This document shows, in pieces, positions 38,316 through 49,300 of a stretch of 64,000 nucleotides of DNA. How positions within the stretch are numbered: position 1 is the first letter of the stretch; each line of letters starts with the position of its first letter. Made by a program: the position numbers and the translations under genes. Source of the DNA: Lewinellaceae bacterium (GTDB taxonomy: Bacteria; Bacteroidota; Bacteroidia; Chitinophagales; Saprospiraceae); the NCBI GenBank assembly GCA_016716135.1, contig JADJWX010000028.1:124001-188000 (forward strand), written 5' to 3'. The notes under the pieces were generated by a model that had not been told where the DNA came from, did not search any database, and was given only the letters and a program-made list of their open reading frames with translations.

Positions 38316-38920
38316 TTACAGGGTTTCGTCATGGTTTTCCCCAATAGTCTGCCTGCGCTTTTATTTTCCCTTGTTTGAAAAAGACACCGCGCTTTGCACT
38401 GAGCGGGAATTTCTTGAACCCATTCCGGTTTCATAGGGCGGGGTTTCCTCCCGCTTTCACCACCGACAATAACCCAATCAATTGAATCGAGATTTAGGTT
38501 TTGCAGTGGACCAATCAATGGTTCCAAGGAAAGGAATTTTACATGAGCGCCAGTCTGCCCAAGAATCGTCGATCAGAACCTCTGTTCTCAACAACACTCC
38601 ATATTGGGCGTCCGTTCAGGGGGCGGTAGGCTGCAGTAAAGCCGCACGTTTAGTCATACTTGAAATGGTGTTGGGGCATTCATTCATGACTGGAGACCGC
38701 GAATGTTCAATGGAATTTCTTCATGAAAAATCCTGCTGTTTCAAAATGACAGATGGCTTCCAGCGCCTCGGTTTGTTAATCTCCTCTGGATGCAGTGTTA
38801 ATTTGAAGTCATTTTTATATTTTCTACCCTTGCGTGGCGCCCAGAAAGCTTCAGCTAACAAATTTGCACGGCGAATCCGTGCGCCGGTTGTGGTTCCGTT
38901 TGTTGGTCCTTCTGGTGGTG
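38316..38920 (-). pseudogene. Degraded DUF5131 / phage Gp37-Gp68-like gene
   Basis: Pieces in several minus-strand frames match the family in order: CYAEA-like LLAEAFWAPRKG, FKLTLHPEEINKPRRWK, a FHEEIP segment, MTKRAALL, a VEN-containing piece, LSLEPLIGPLQNLNLDSIDW, VIVGGESGRKPRPMKPEW, and a tail KAGRLL. At least five frame breaks separate them. The family is known as the three-Cys-motif protein, found near TcmP on mobile or defence-linked loci; function unsettled. Confidence 0.72.
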
Positions 38921-38926
38921 TGCCGG

Positions 38927-39656
38927 TTATTTTTTTTCGATAATCTCTTTTGCAATCTTCACTGCCGCGGTATTATTCGATGCAAACACAAAATGGAAAA
39001 TTGGGCCCTATTATTTTTAAAAGGGTTGGCGTCCATCGCGTGTCGGCTATTCTGTTGGGATTTGTAACCTTCGATGTGTTCTGGGTTTCAGAAAATAAAC
39101 TTCCCTGTTTTGTTTTCATAGAAAAGTTGGCGAATTTCTTCTCAATAAAAAAATGACTCAAGCTTTTTAATAGACTTTAATTCTCCTTTCCGATCTAAGA
39201 GCCTATTAACAATTACACCAGTAGGAAGCAAAATCCATAAATCAGAATGAGTTCCTCTCAATTTTGAAATTGAATCCCATTGAATTTGCATGCCAAACGG
39301 GTCTAAAAAAATGAGAGCGGCAGTGGTTTGCTGCTGGCGCTTTCAGAACGTTGCAACACCGGCCACCCCTTGTAGCGTTTATTAGCCACCGGTTTGATTC
39401 ATTTTGATCAAAAATACAAAAAGGCGCATTGAGTCGAATCACACGTTCAGCCGCTCCTCTGTAAACTTCCATTTCTTCTTCCCTAATATCAATCAACCTT
39501 AAGCATCAACCCTGGCTTTCGTCACCGCCCCCGGGGCCATCAAAAAAATTGTTCGACCGGATGCGTTCATAAGAAATACGCTGTTACATTGATAAACAAA
39601 TTTTCCGTCCAGCCCCCAAGTTTGCACAGGTGATTTGTTCCGAGGTCTTGTTCCAT
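38927..39656 (-). pseudogene. Degraded TcmP (three-Cys-motif partner) gene
   Basis: Fragments in changing frames follow TcmP order: ATG at 39656 with CKLGGWTENL, a DGPGG-like piece, FCIFDQNESN, then LIFLDPFGMQIQWDSI (about 39300), LWILLPTGVIVNRLLDRKG, and the end FHFVFASNNTAAVKIAKEII with a stop at 38927. Several single-base breaks and probable losses are present. It lies directly upstream of the degraded Gp37-like gene, as usual for this pair. Confidence 0.72.
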
Positions 39657-39867
39657 TTACTGAGTGAAAAAACAAATTTACGCACTTAAAACAAAGTGTG
39701 TTATATTTGGAAAGTGCAACCCATGTGCACACTTGCCGGGGTTTTTATTTCCTAAAAAGCAAAACCGCGCGTCAGGTGTGCAACCCGTTGCGAATAATAA
39801 TGCTGTTGGAAATTATTTGTGCGAATAGCATGGTGCAAAGATAAACAGAATTTTAATGCAGATGGTT

Positions 39868-40401
39868 TTAGCCCTGAACTTTGCTGCGGGCCTTCAATTC
39901 CCGGACCAGCAAATCCAACGCAGTTAACGCCGCATTCGGGAAACGGCCATCATCCACCCAGCAATGGTACCCACCCAGGTACTGCATGCCCAAATACGCC
40001 GCACTCTCCCGAAAGGGCATGTAAAAACCGGATACCAGATCATCATCTTCGCTGCAACTGATTGCAGCCATGGATTTACCGCGCAGCCTGCGGCCTACAT
40101 CTTTCCGGATTTTCAGCAAATCGCTCAACCGGTCGAAAAATGTTTTCATCACCGCGCTCATCGTATACCAGTACACTGGCGTGGCAAAAATCAGGGTGTC
40201 GTAGCGGCTGGTGATCGATTCCATGAGCGGAAGAAAGTCGTCGTGCCGGTTTTTAAAATCGTAGTCGAAATAGCCGATCTTAAAATTATTCAGGTCGAGC
40301 ACATCGCACTGGAGTTTTTCGGCCAGGTAATTCACGGCTTTCCTGGTATTGCCGTTGCTGTTGGAACTGCCCAGAATGATCACGGTATTGGATGCTGCCA
40401 T
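39868..40401 (-). CDS. Flavodoxin-like NAD(P)H-dependent oxidoreductase
   Basis: 177 residues with the flavodoxin-fold start VIILGSSNSNGNTRKAV (FMN phosphate loop) and the second FMN contact FATPVYWYTMSAVMKTFFDR, plus a C-terminal helix. This family (FMN reductase/NADPH-dependent) reduces quinones or other acceptors. It is 9 bp from the DUF2177 gene on the same strand, so probably an operon. Cytoplasmic; substrate unknown. Confidence 0.87.
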   Translation of the reverse strand: MAASNTVIILGSSNSNGNTRKAVNYLAEKLQCDVLDLNNFKIGYFDYDFKNRHDDFLPLMESITSRYDTLIFATPVYWYTMSAVMKTFFDRLSDLLKIRKDVGRRLRGKSMAAISCSEDDDLVSGFYMPFRESAAYLGMQYLGGYHCWVDDGRFPNAALTALDLLVRELKARSKVQG

Positions 40402-40410
40402 TTTTAAAAA

Positions 40411-40803
40411 TTAAGCATTGACCAAATGCCCCAGCTTCCAGCTCGCCCAGCAAACTACTGCGCCTGCCAACGTGCCCCAGGCCAGATCGACTAAAACCAA
40501 CGGCCAGGGCCAGTTGGCCAGGAGCGCCTTGTTCACCAGTTCATAAGTCGCGTAAGTTACCAGCCCGAAAAAGGCGCCGTTGAACATAGCCCCCCTGGCT
40601 GTTTGGGCGGGCCCGATGCAGAAGAACAGCAAACCGGCGGAAAAGATCAGGTAAAACAACAAGCCCGCACCGAGGTCGGGTTTGGGCGCCAGGAGCCAAC
40701 CTACCTGTTCGTGAATAAATTTTTTTGCAAAAAAATTAATGAACGCCAGGTCAAACGCGGCATACAATAGGAAGGTTATCAAAAAGTGCAACATGGAACG
40801 CAT
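40411..40803 (-). CDS. DUF2177 membrane protein
   Basis: 130 residues with four hydrophobic segments (FLITFLLYAAFDLAFINFFA, LLFYLIFSAGLLFFCI, FFGLVTYATYELVN, and LVLVDLAWGTLAGAVVCWAS). The pattern fits DUF2177. Function unknown. It is next to the flavodoxin-like reductase and divergent from the ABC operon at 40924. Confidence 0.8.
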   Translation of the reverse strand: MRSMLHFLITFLLYAAFDLAFINFFAKKFIHEQVGWLLAPKPDLGAGLLFYLIFSAGLLFFCIGPAQTARGAMFNGAFFGLVTYATYELVNKALLANWPWPLVLVDLAWGTLAGAVVCWASWKLGHLVNA

Positions 40804-40923
40804 ACCGGTAAAAGTAGTCCCTTTGTCCCGTATATCCGGTCATTTCTCGATCTGCTGCCACCTTTGTAAAATTTTATTTGTCATATTCGCCATATAAGTC
40901 ATTTCGAATCCTATACCCGAATC

Positions 40924-41802
40924 ATGCAACTCACTATCCGCAACCTGAGTAAAACATACCCCAACGGCGTCAAAGCCCTCCAAGACGTTTCCCTCGATAT
41001 CCCTACCGGCATGTACGGCCTGCTCGGCCCCAACGGCGCCGGGAAAAGCACCCTGATGCGCATCCTTGCTACCCTGCAGGATGCCGACTCCGGCACCGCC
41101 ACCCTCGACGATATCAACGTATTGAAAGACAAAGATGCCGTACGCCGCCTGCTGGGCTATCTGCCCCAGGAGTTCGGCGTGTACCCGCGCATCAGCGCCC
41201 TGGAAATGCTGCGGCACCTCGCCGTTCTGAAAGGAATTCCCGGCGCGCAGCAAAAAGAAGTGGTCAACGCTCTGCTCGAGCGTGTCAACCTTTGGGATCA
41301 CCGCAAAAAAGCTGTTTCGTCTTATTCGGGCGGGATGCGCCAGCGCTTCGGCATTGCGCAGGCCCTGCTGGGCGACCCCAAACTGATCATCGTCGACGAA
41401 CCCACCGCCGGCCTCGACCCCGGCGAGCGCAACCGCTTCTACAACCTGTTGTCGGAAATCGGTGAAAATGTGATCGTCATTCTCAGCACGCACATCGTGG
41501 AAGACGTAAAGGAACTCTGCTCCAACATGGCCATCATCAACAGCGGCCAGGTGCTATACGCCGGCACCCCGGATGCGGCGCTGACAGCCTTGCAGGGGCA
41601 GGTTTGGGAAAAAGCCATTGCCAAAGCCGAAATTGAAGATTACCAAAACCGGTACCAGGTGATCTCCAGCAAACTGGTGGCGGGCAAACCCATCATTCAT
41701 GTGCTCAGCGAAACGAATCCCGGCGATGGTTTTCAGGCTGCGGATGCGGATTTGGAGGACGTATTTTTTGCCAAAATTCTGGCGGGCCAGCTGACCGTTT
41801 GA
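40924..41802 (+). CDS. ABC transporter ATP-binding protein
   Basis: 292 residues. Walker A GPNGAGKST near 37-45, signature YSGGMRQR near 138-145, Walker B LIIVDEPTAGLD near 158-169, then a C-terminal extension used in such exporters. It is followed 73 bp later by the permease/peptidase gene, so the two make one transport system with the membrane part of that protein. Cytoplasmic ATPase. Substrate unknown. Confidence 0.94.
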   Translation: MQLTIRNLSKTYPNGVKALQDVSLDIPTGMYGLLGPNGAGKSTLMRILATLQDADSGTATLDDINVLKDKDAVRRLLGYLPQEFGVYPRISALEMLRHLAVLKGIPGAQQKEVVNALLERVNLWDHRKKAVSSYSGGMRQRFGIAQALLGDPKLIIVDEPTAGLDPGERNRFYNLLSEIGENVIVILSTHIVEDVKELCSNMAIINSGQVLYAGTPDAALTALQGQVWEKAIAKAEIEDYQNRYQVISSKLVAGKPIIHVLSETNPGDGFQAADADLEDVFFAKILAGQLTV

Positions 41803-41875
41803 ATTTTACTCAATGCGCTGAGTAAAATTACTCAAGGCCCTGCGTAAACGGTTTTTAGAATCAACAACCTACCAC

Positions 41876-44800
41876 ATGTTCACCACCTTCTTCTCGTTCG
41901 AACTAAAATCCTGGCTGCGCTCGCCCATGCCCTGGATATTTTTATTCATCATCGGGCTGTTGTGCTTTTTCGGCACCATTTCCGACCAGGTGGGTATTGG
42001 CGGCAGCTATGGCAATGTTTGGAAAAACGCGCCGTTTGTGGCCCAAAACTGGTACGGCGTTTTCTCGATCCTTTGCATCCTGCTCACCACGGCTTTCATG
42101 AACACGGCTGGTATTCGCGACTACGAAAACCAAACCAGCCAGATCATTTTTTCAAAACCGGTGGACAAGGCGGGCTACTATTTCGGGCATTTTGGCGGCG
42201 CGCTGCTGATCGCCCTAATCCCGATGCTGGGCGTCACGTTGGGCATGTGGACGGGCGTCGCCCTGAATGCCGTTTTCGAATGGATCGACACCGGACGCTT
42301 CGGCCCCTTCGAAACGCAGGGGCACCTGATGGGGCTACTGATTTTTGCCATCCCTAACACCTTTTTTGTGGGTAGTGTTTTATACGCCGTGGCCATTAAT
42401 ACGCGCTCTACGCTGTATTCTTTTATTGCGGCTACGGCGCTGCTGGTCGGGTATATCGTAGCCGGTAATTTGCTCCGAGATATCGAAAACGAACAACTCG
42501 CCAGCCTGCTCGACCCGCTCGGCTTCCGGGCCTTCAGCATTGTGTCGAAATACTGGACGGTGGAGGACAAAAACACGCAAGCTGTGATGCTCGGAGGCAG
42601 CCTCCTGGTCAATCGCCTGCTTTGGTCGCTGGTTGGGCTGGCGGCGCTGATCATCGGCTACCGGGCATTTCATTTTGGCGAAAAAAGCCGCTCCCGGCGC
42701 AAGCAAAAAGCTGTGGAACCGGAAGCCCCCGTCGGCCTGCGCGCCTTGGGTGTTTTGCCGCGCGTTGCGCCCGCCAAAGGCTGGACAACCACGCTGCGCC
42801 AACTTTGGAGCCAGTTCAAAACTGAATGGCTGGGTGTTTTGCGCAGCACGGCATTTATCCTGCTCACCCTGCTCGGGCTGCTCAACTGCGTTCCGGGGAT
42901 GTTTTTCGCCAACGAATCGTACGGCACGCACGAACTCCCGGTTACCTACACCATGATCGATGAAATCCGGGGCTCGTTTTACCTGTTCATCATTATCATC
43001 ATGGTTTATTTCAGCGGGGCGGTCATCTGGAAAGAGCGCAACGCGCACATGAACGAGATCACCGACGCGCTGCCCACTAAAAACTGGACGGGCTGGCTGG
43101 GCAAATACGGCGCCGTGTTGGGCATTCTGGCCACGCTGCAAGTCATCGCAATTGTTGCGGCCATTGCGGCCCAGGCAGCTATGGGCTACCACCGCTACGA
43201 AGTTGGGGTGTACTTGCGCGAACTGCTGGTGGCCGACCTGCTCGGGTTCGCTTTTTTGCTCGTGCTGAGTTTTTTGATACAGGCGCTTTCGCCCAACATG
43301 TACCTCGGTTTTTTCCTCGTCATCATCCTGATCATCGTCAACGACTTTGCCTGGAGCGCGCTGGACATCGAAAGCAACATGGTCATTTTTGCCAATCGCC
43401 CGAATTACACCTTGTCCGACTTTTATGGCTACCAGCCCTACGCCAAAGGCCTGAGCTGGTTCAACGCCTACTGGTTTTTGTTCTGTACCCTGCTGGCCCT
43501 GGCGGCGTTTCTGTTTTGGCCGCGCGGCAAAGAATTTTTGGAAAAAACGGCTCAAACTCGCCAGGCTGGAATGGGCGAATTACCGGAATTTCGGCTGGCT
43601 GGCCCTCGTTGCCTGGCTCGGTACTGCCGGGTGGACGTTTTACAATACCAAAGTCAAAAACACCTACACCACCAGTCAGAAGCGCGAAAAACTGCTGGCC
43701 GATTTTGAGAAAAACTACAAGCAGTACGAAGGCCGGATCCAACCGCGCATTTACGACGTCAAGTACGATATCGACCTTTACCCCGAAACCCGCGCCTTGC
43801 ATGTGAAAGGAAAATTTTACGCCTGGAATCGCTACGACCGGCCCATCGACACGCTTTTTGTCAATGTGCCGCAACACGGTAAGTTTGAGCTGAAAAACGC
43901 GAACCTCTCCCTGCTGCTGAACGATTCGCTGGTCAACTGGCGCATGTACCGGTTCAAGCCGGCGCTGATGCCCGGCGATTCGATTTTGCTGGAATTCCGG
44001 ACCGACTTTGACCCGACCGGTTTCGACAACCAGCTCCGCTGGGGCCGAATCGTGCAAAACGGCACTTTTTTCGACAACACCGACATCATCCCGGTTTTTG
44101 GCTACCAGGCAGGCTCCGAACTCACCGATAAAAACACCCGGAAAAAGTACGAACTGCCGGAAAAAAGCCGGTACCCGGCACTCGACCGCACCGATACCCT
44201 CAACCGCATGGACGCGTACATCAGCCCGAACAGCGATTGGGTAAATGTGGAAACGGTGATCCGCACCGCACCCGACCAAATTGCCATCGGTCCGGGCTCG
44301 CTGTTGCGCGAATGGGAGGAAAACGGCCGCCGTTGTTTTCACTACAAACTCGACCACGCGTCCTTCAATTTTTACTCCTTCCTCAGCGCGCGTTATACCG
44401 TGGCCCGCCGCGAATGGAAAGGCGTAAAGCTGGAGGTTTACCACCACGAGAAACACACCTTCAATGTGGAGCGCATGCTGAACGGCATGCAAAAATCGCT
44501 GGAGTATTTCACGGCCAATTTTGGGCCGTACTACCACAAGCAGTGCCGGATCATTGAGTTTCCGCGCTATGCGCAGTTTGCCCAATCGTTCCCCGGCACC
44601 ATGCCCTTCGCAGAGGGTATCGGGTTTATCCAGGATTTCAAAGACCCCGACGACGACCTTGACCTGATGTTTTACGTGACCGCCCACGAGATCGGGCACC
44701 AGTACTGGGGCCACCAGGAATGCGGGTCGTACATGCAGGGCAGTGAAATGCTGGTGGAAACATTTGCCCAGTGGAGCGCGCTCATGGTTATGGAACACGA

Positions 44801-45461
44801 ATACGGGAAAGACCAGATGCGCAAGTTCCTGAAATACGAGATGGACAAATACCTGCGCGGCCGTGGCCGGGAGACGCTGAAAGAATTGCCGCTGGCAAAA
44901 TGTGAAGGGCAAGGCTACATCCACTACAACAAAGGCAGCGTGGCAATGTATTACCTCAAGGAAATGATCGGCGAAGAAAATGTAAACGCTGCACTACGCG
45001 ACTTCCTCGGAAAATACCGCTACGCTGATCCGCCCTACCCAACCAGTCTCGACGCGCTCGATGCATTTTACGCCCACACGCCCGATTCGCTGCGCTACGT
45101 GGTCAAAGATTTGTTTGAAGACATTACCCTGTTTGAAAACCGCTGCCAGGAAGCAACCATGAAAGAATTGGAAAACGGGAAATGGGAAGTAACCGTGCAG
45201 ATTGAATGCCATAAAATTAAAGCCGACGAACTGGGTAAGGAAACGGAAGTCCCCGTCAATGACTACATCGATATCGGTGCCCTGGCCAAACCGGCTTCCG
45301 GCAAGAAATATGGCAAGGTGCTTTACCGGCAGCGCGTGAAAGTCGCTCAGCAGAACAACCGGTTTACATTCACCGTAGATGAAAAACCGGAAAGAGCCGG
45401 GGTGGACCCGTTTTCGTTGTTGATCGACCGGAATCCGGAGGATAATATGAAGGATTTGTAA
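41876..45461 (+). CDS. ABC permease fused to M1 aminopeptidase, frameshifted
   Basis: The first part, 41876 to about 43535, is a permease with about twelve membrane segments (FHFGEKSR linker in the middle). The frame then shifts by one base: read with TTTT in place of TTTTT at about 43534-43538, the chain continues KKRLKLARLEWANYRNFGWL into the frame of 43797-45461. The second part is an M1 metallopeptidase with zinc motif HEIGHQYWGHQ and the third ligand Glu in EMLVETFAQW, and a GIG-type gate upstream. Full length would be about 1,195 residues, matching the known fused family in Bacteroidota. It pairs with the ATPase upstream. The shift may be a real mutation or a base-calling error. Confidence 0.85.
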
Positions 45462-45508
45462 GGCCGACTGTTAGTCGGGCAGAAAATGTCCAGTTGTATG
45501 GTACAATT

Positions 45509-46330
45509 CTACGCTGAAAACGAAATACCGATACCCGCACCCGGGTACCAATGATTTTCAGGTTCTTCCTGGAAATAAAGAAAATGCCGTCCGGTTTTAA
45601 GCGAAAAATCGGCGAGCGAACCCGAAACGTGTGCGTTGTCGCTTAAAATGACCGCTCGCTTGGTGAGTAATTTTTGGATCACTTCATACTCCCGGCATTC
45701 GTATTCAACAGAGTGATCACTATCGTTTATAAACAAATCTATCGGTTCTTCTATTTTTGATAAGCTTTCTATAGAATCGCCATACAGGATTTTGCCAACT
45801 TCAGCATAGCGGCCGGTCAATAAATAACCGGCTTCCGGATTAATATCGGTGCCCAAATATTTTCCCGGGAGACCCTCTTCGGCATTTTTCAATAGTGCAG
45901 CGCACAACAGCACGGAGCCAAGGCCTTTGTCGACCCCCGTTTCTATGACGAGTTTGGGTTTAAGCGCCCGTACAAAAGCATACCAACCCAGCCGGCGGCC
46001 GAACAGGATTTTTTCATCGGCAAACTTCCGTTGGGACGAGTTTCGGGTAGTTTCCAGAATATGCTCCCGCAACGCCGCGTCGTTTTGTGCCTCGTCGATG
46101 TACTTCCGGACGATTTGATAGTTTTCGTTCAAAACGGCCGACACCGTGAAACTCAGATAGTTCAGGTTACTTTGAGTCAGTTGGTAAGTGAAATTGGAGG
46201 TTTCGTTAGAATTGAAACCCCATTGGATGATTTGAATGTATTTGTGATTGAAATAGGTGCTGGCCAGGTAAATGCGACGCAAAAAACGCAACAACCAAAT
46301 TTTCTTAAGGGCTCTTAATAGTATTTCCAT
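45509..46330 (-). CDS. Class I SAM-dependent methyltransferase
   Basis: 273 residues. The SAM-binding core is Methyltransf_24-like: VIETGVDKGLGSVLLCAALL, GTDINPEAGYLL, and LFINDSDHSVEYECREYE. An N-terminal hydrophobic helix-rich part (about 1-100) may bind a membrane or partner. The family methylates small molecules or sugars; target unknown. It is next to the helicase gene, 2 bp apart on the same strand. Confidence 0.8.
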   Translation of the reverse strand: MEILLRALKKIWLLRFLRRIYLASTYFNHKYIQIIQWGFNSNETSNFTYQLTQSNLNYLSFTVSAVLNENYQIVRKYIDEAQNDAALREHILETTRNSSQRKFADEKILFGRRLGWYAFVRALKPKLVIETGVDKGLGSVLLCAALLKNAEEGLPGKYLGTDINPEAGYLLTGRYAEVGKILYGDSIESLSKIEEPIDLFINDSDHSVEYECREYEVIQKLLTKRAVILSDNAHVSGSLADFSLKTGRHFLYFQEEPENHWYPGAGIGISFSA

Positions 46331-46332
46331 GA

Positions 46333-49300
46333 TTAAACATAGTTGTACAAATCTATAAACGCCCGGTATCGCGCATCTTCTTGCAAAACATCCGGATTGC
46401 CTATGACGATCACCTGCTCCCGGGCGCGGGTAAGCGCAACGTTCAATTTCCGATCGATGCCCTCATTGGAAAGATTGACCAGTTTGGCCAGCTGACTGCC
46501 CGCATGCACGCAGCAGGAAATCAGGATCACCTCCCGCGCGCCGCCCTGGTAGCGTTCCACGGTGTCGATGGTTTGCGCATCGGGGTCAAGCCCGGCTTCG
46601 GCGATTGCCTGCCGGATTTGTGCAATCTGCGCCCGCCAGGGTGTGATGATGCCCAGGCTGGTTTCCGGGTCCCAGGGTTTGCCCATGGCAGCCCATTTTT
46701 CTTTGAAATGCCGGAGCAACTGCGCGACCATTCGGGCCTCCTCGGGCGCTGTTTTTTGATAGGGTAACGCATTATCAGCGCGCACCGGAATGAATTGGAC
46801 GCGACGTGCCCAGGGCCCGGACAAGTCTGCTTGATCTTCCTGGAGTTGGCGGTGCTGCCTGTGCGTGTCGTCCGGTTCATCACCTGCCAGAGTTTGCAAC
46901 TGGCCGTCGTAAAAATACCGGTTGGGAAAATCCATGATGTCGGCATGCATGCGGCCCTGGCGGTAGAGTTGGCCGTAGTTTTCGTCCAATCCATGCTGCT
47001 GGCAGATGCGATACAGCCGTTCGAAGTAGGAATCGCGCAGATCGAAGAGGCCAATGGCGTTTAACTCAGGATCGTCCACCCGGGTAAGTTCCGGGGCTTG
47101 CGCAGTCACGGCAGGTAGCTGCCGGTGGTCGCCGATGAGCACAAAATGCTCAAAGCGGGTGAGCAGGCCCACCAGTTGGGGTTCCAGAATTTGGGACGCT
47201 TCATCGACTACCAGTCGTTGTATTTTTTTGATCGCCAGCAGGTTTTCATTGTGCGCAAACGAAGCCACCGTGCTCACGATGATACGCCGGGGCTCCAAAA
47301 TCGCCAGCAGTTCGGCCCGGTTTCCGGCATTGGCAGTGTGTGCGCTGAGCAGTTGGTCCCTAAACCTTTCGGCGGTGGAGAAGCGCGAACCGATGCGGAG
47401 GTATTGCGTGCGGATGTCGCCGCCGAGGCTGTCGAGCGCTTCGCAAATTTCGTCCACTGCCCGGTTGGTGTAGGCCAGTAGCAGCAGGTTGTCGGTGGTT
47501 TCGCGAAGTACCCAACCGGCCAGGTCGCGCAGCATGATGCTGGTTTTGCCGGTGCCGGGGGGGCCCCAGAGGAGGAAGAAGTTTTTGGCGTTGGCGATTT
47601 TTGGCAACCCCACCCCCATCCCCTCCCCCAGAGGGGAGGGGGGCTTGGCCTCGGGATTATTTTTGATGTTGGGAACCTTGGCCAAATCTTTACGGCGTTT
47701 GGCAATGGTTTGGCGAAGGGAATCAAGTGTTTGGTTCGTTCGGTTTAGAATATCGGCATTTGTAAACCGAATTACTTCGAAACCGGCCAGTTGCAAAAAC
47801 TCGGTTCGCAGAGCGTCCCATTCCGGTTGGAAATCGTGGATGTTACCATCCAGTTCAATAACCAGGCGAAATTCTAAACTGACAAAGTCCGCGATAAATT
47901 CTTCAATGGCGTGCTGGCGGCGAAACTTAACACCATCCAATTTTTTATCTCTGATTTTCTCCCAAAGTACAGTCTCTGCTTCCGTTTGATATTTTCGAAG
48001 ATTGCGGCAAAAGCCCTTCAGATAGCGCCATCGTGCCATATCCGTAGTTTCCTGCGGCTGGCCAAAAGCGCCAATTTTCCTAACTTTTTCCGCATCAGGA
48101 GCCGAATCATACCCCGAATGCTTTGAAAATCCAGAGGGCAAGCCCCCCTCCCCCTTGGGGGAGGGGATGGGGGTGGGGTTGAGAATCAGGGCGCGGTTTC
48201 CCGCCCCCGCCCACTCAAACAGCCCCCGGTACATCGCCGTGAACCCCATGTCCAGCATATCCGGTTCCAGGTTCCACAGGGCACTGGTTTCAAAGGGCTT
48301 CAGGTTGAACTGGCGGTAACGGAGTTGCACCGTCACCTGATCGGACTTGAGTTCCGTGATAATGCACTTGATCACCTGGTGGTCGAGCACGGTGTCGGTT
48401 TCCGTTTCGGCGGGGTAGAGCACGGCGATGTCGCCGACGCGGAAATTGGCCAGTGGATTGGTCATTTCCGTTTTTTGAAAAATAATGCAGGGGTCGGCCT
48501 GATCCGCGCGGTTTTGCATAATTTTCAAATGGCTGAGAATAGCGTAGGCCTCTTGTTTTTCGGCAAAACTGCTCCGCCAAAGCGCGGCATTACCATTGAC
48601 GGTATCGCTGTTTTCTTCACCCACTTTGGCCAACCACTGCTCGCGGGCAATGAGGCCGCAAAAGGCGTTGAAATATTTTTTCTCCAGCGAATTAAGTTTG
48701 CCGTAGGCGGCCTCAAACTGGCCGAAATCGCGCTGTAAAAAATCGCCCTGCGGCGCCTTGTCAGCCCGAAGGCGCTGAAGCAACGGCACCTCAACATCGC
48801 CCGGACGGATAGCCGCCAGCAGGCGCTCGATGCCCACCAGGTGGTTGCGCACTTGCAGGGCCTCCCACTGCTCGGGCGCCACGGTAGGGGCAAAACGCAG
48901 TTGCTGCACGTCCATACCCGAGTACAGAATGTACTTGGCCGGGTCGGCCTGGGCGCCGTACACCGAGCGCACAAGCAGATCGTAGAGCAGGGTCTGCGTG
49001 AAATGGCTGCGTTGGATGCCGTAGGCATTGGGCCGGTACGGGGTGCCGCTTTTCAATTCGACGATGGCCGAGCGGTCATCCTGCCGGAAAAACAGATCGA
49101 GGCGGCCCTGCAGGCCAAATTGTTCGCTGTAAAATGTGGGCTCCAACACACAATCGGCGGGGTCGATCTGTTGCTGGGCCAACCCGGTTTGCGCCATGTA
49201 TTTCAGGTTCAGGTAATGTTTTTGGGCTTTGCCCAAAATTTCGCGCACTTTGGCGTCGGGCATCGGCGCAAACACGAAGGGATAGGCCTGAAAACTTTCG

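Noticed and set aside
43534..43538. Programmed frameshift in the permease/peptidase gene
   Set aside because: No classical slippery heptamer with a following pseudoknot was evident; a homopolymer difference is the simpler reading.
42380..43555. Minus-strand ORF (391 residues) in the permease gene, and another at 43461-44924
   Set aside because: Both are antisense to the permease/peptidase gene, which has clear membrane and HExxH motifs.
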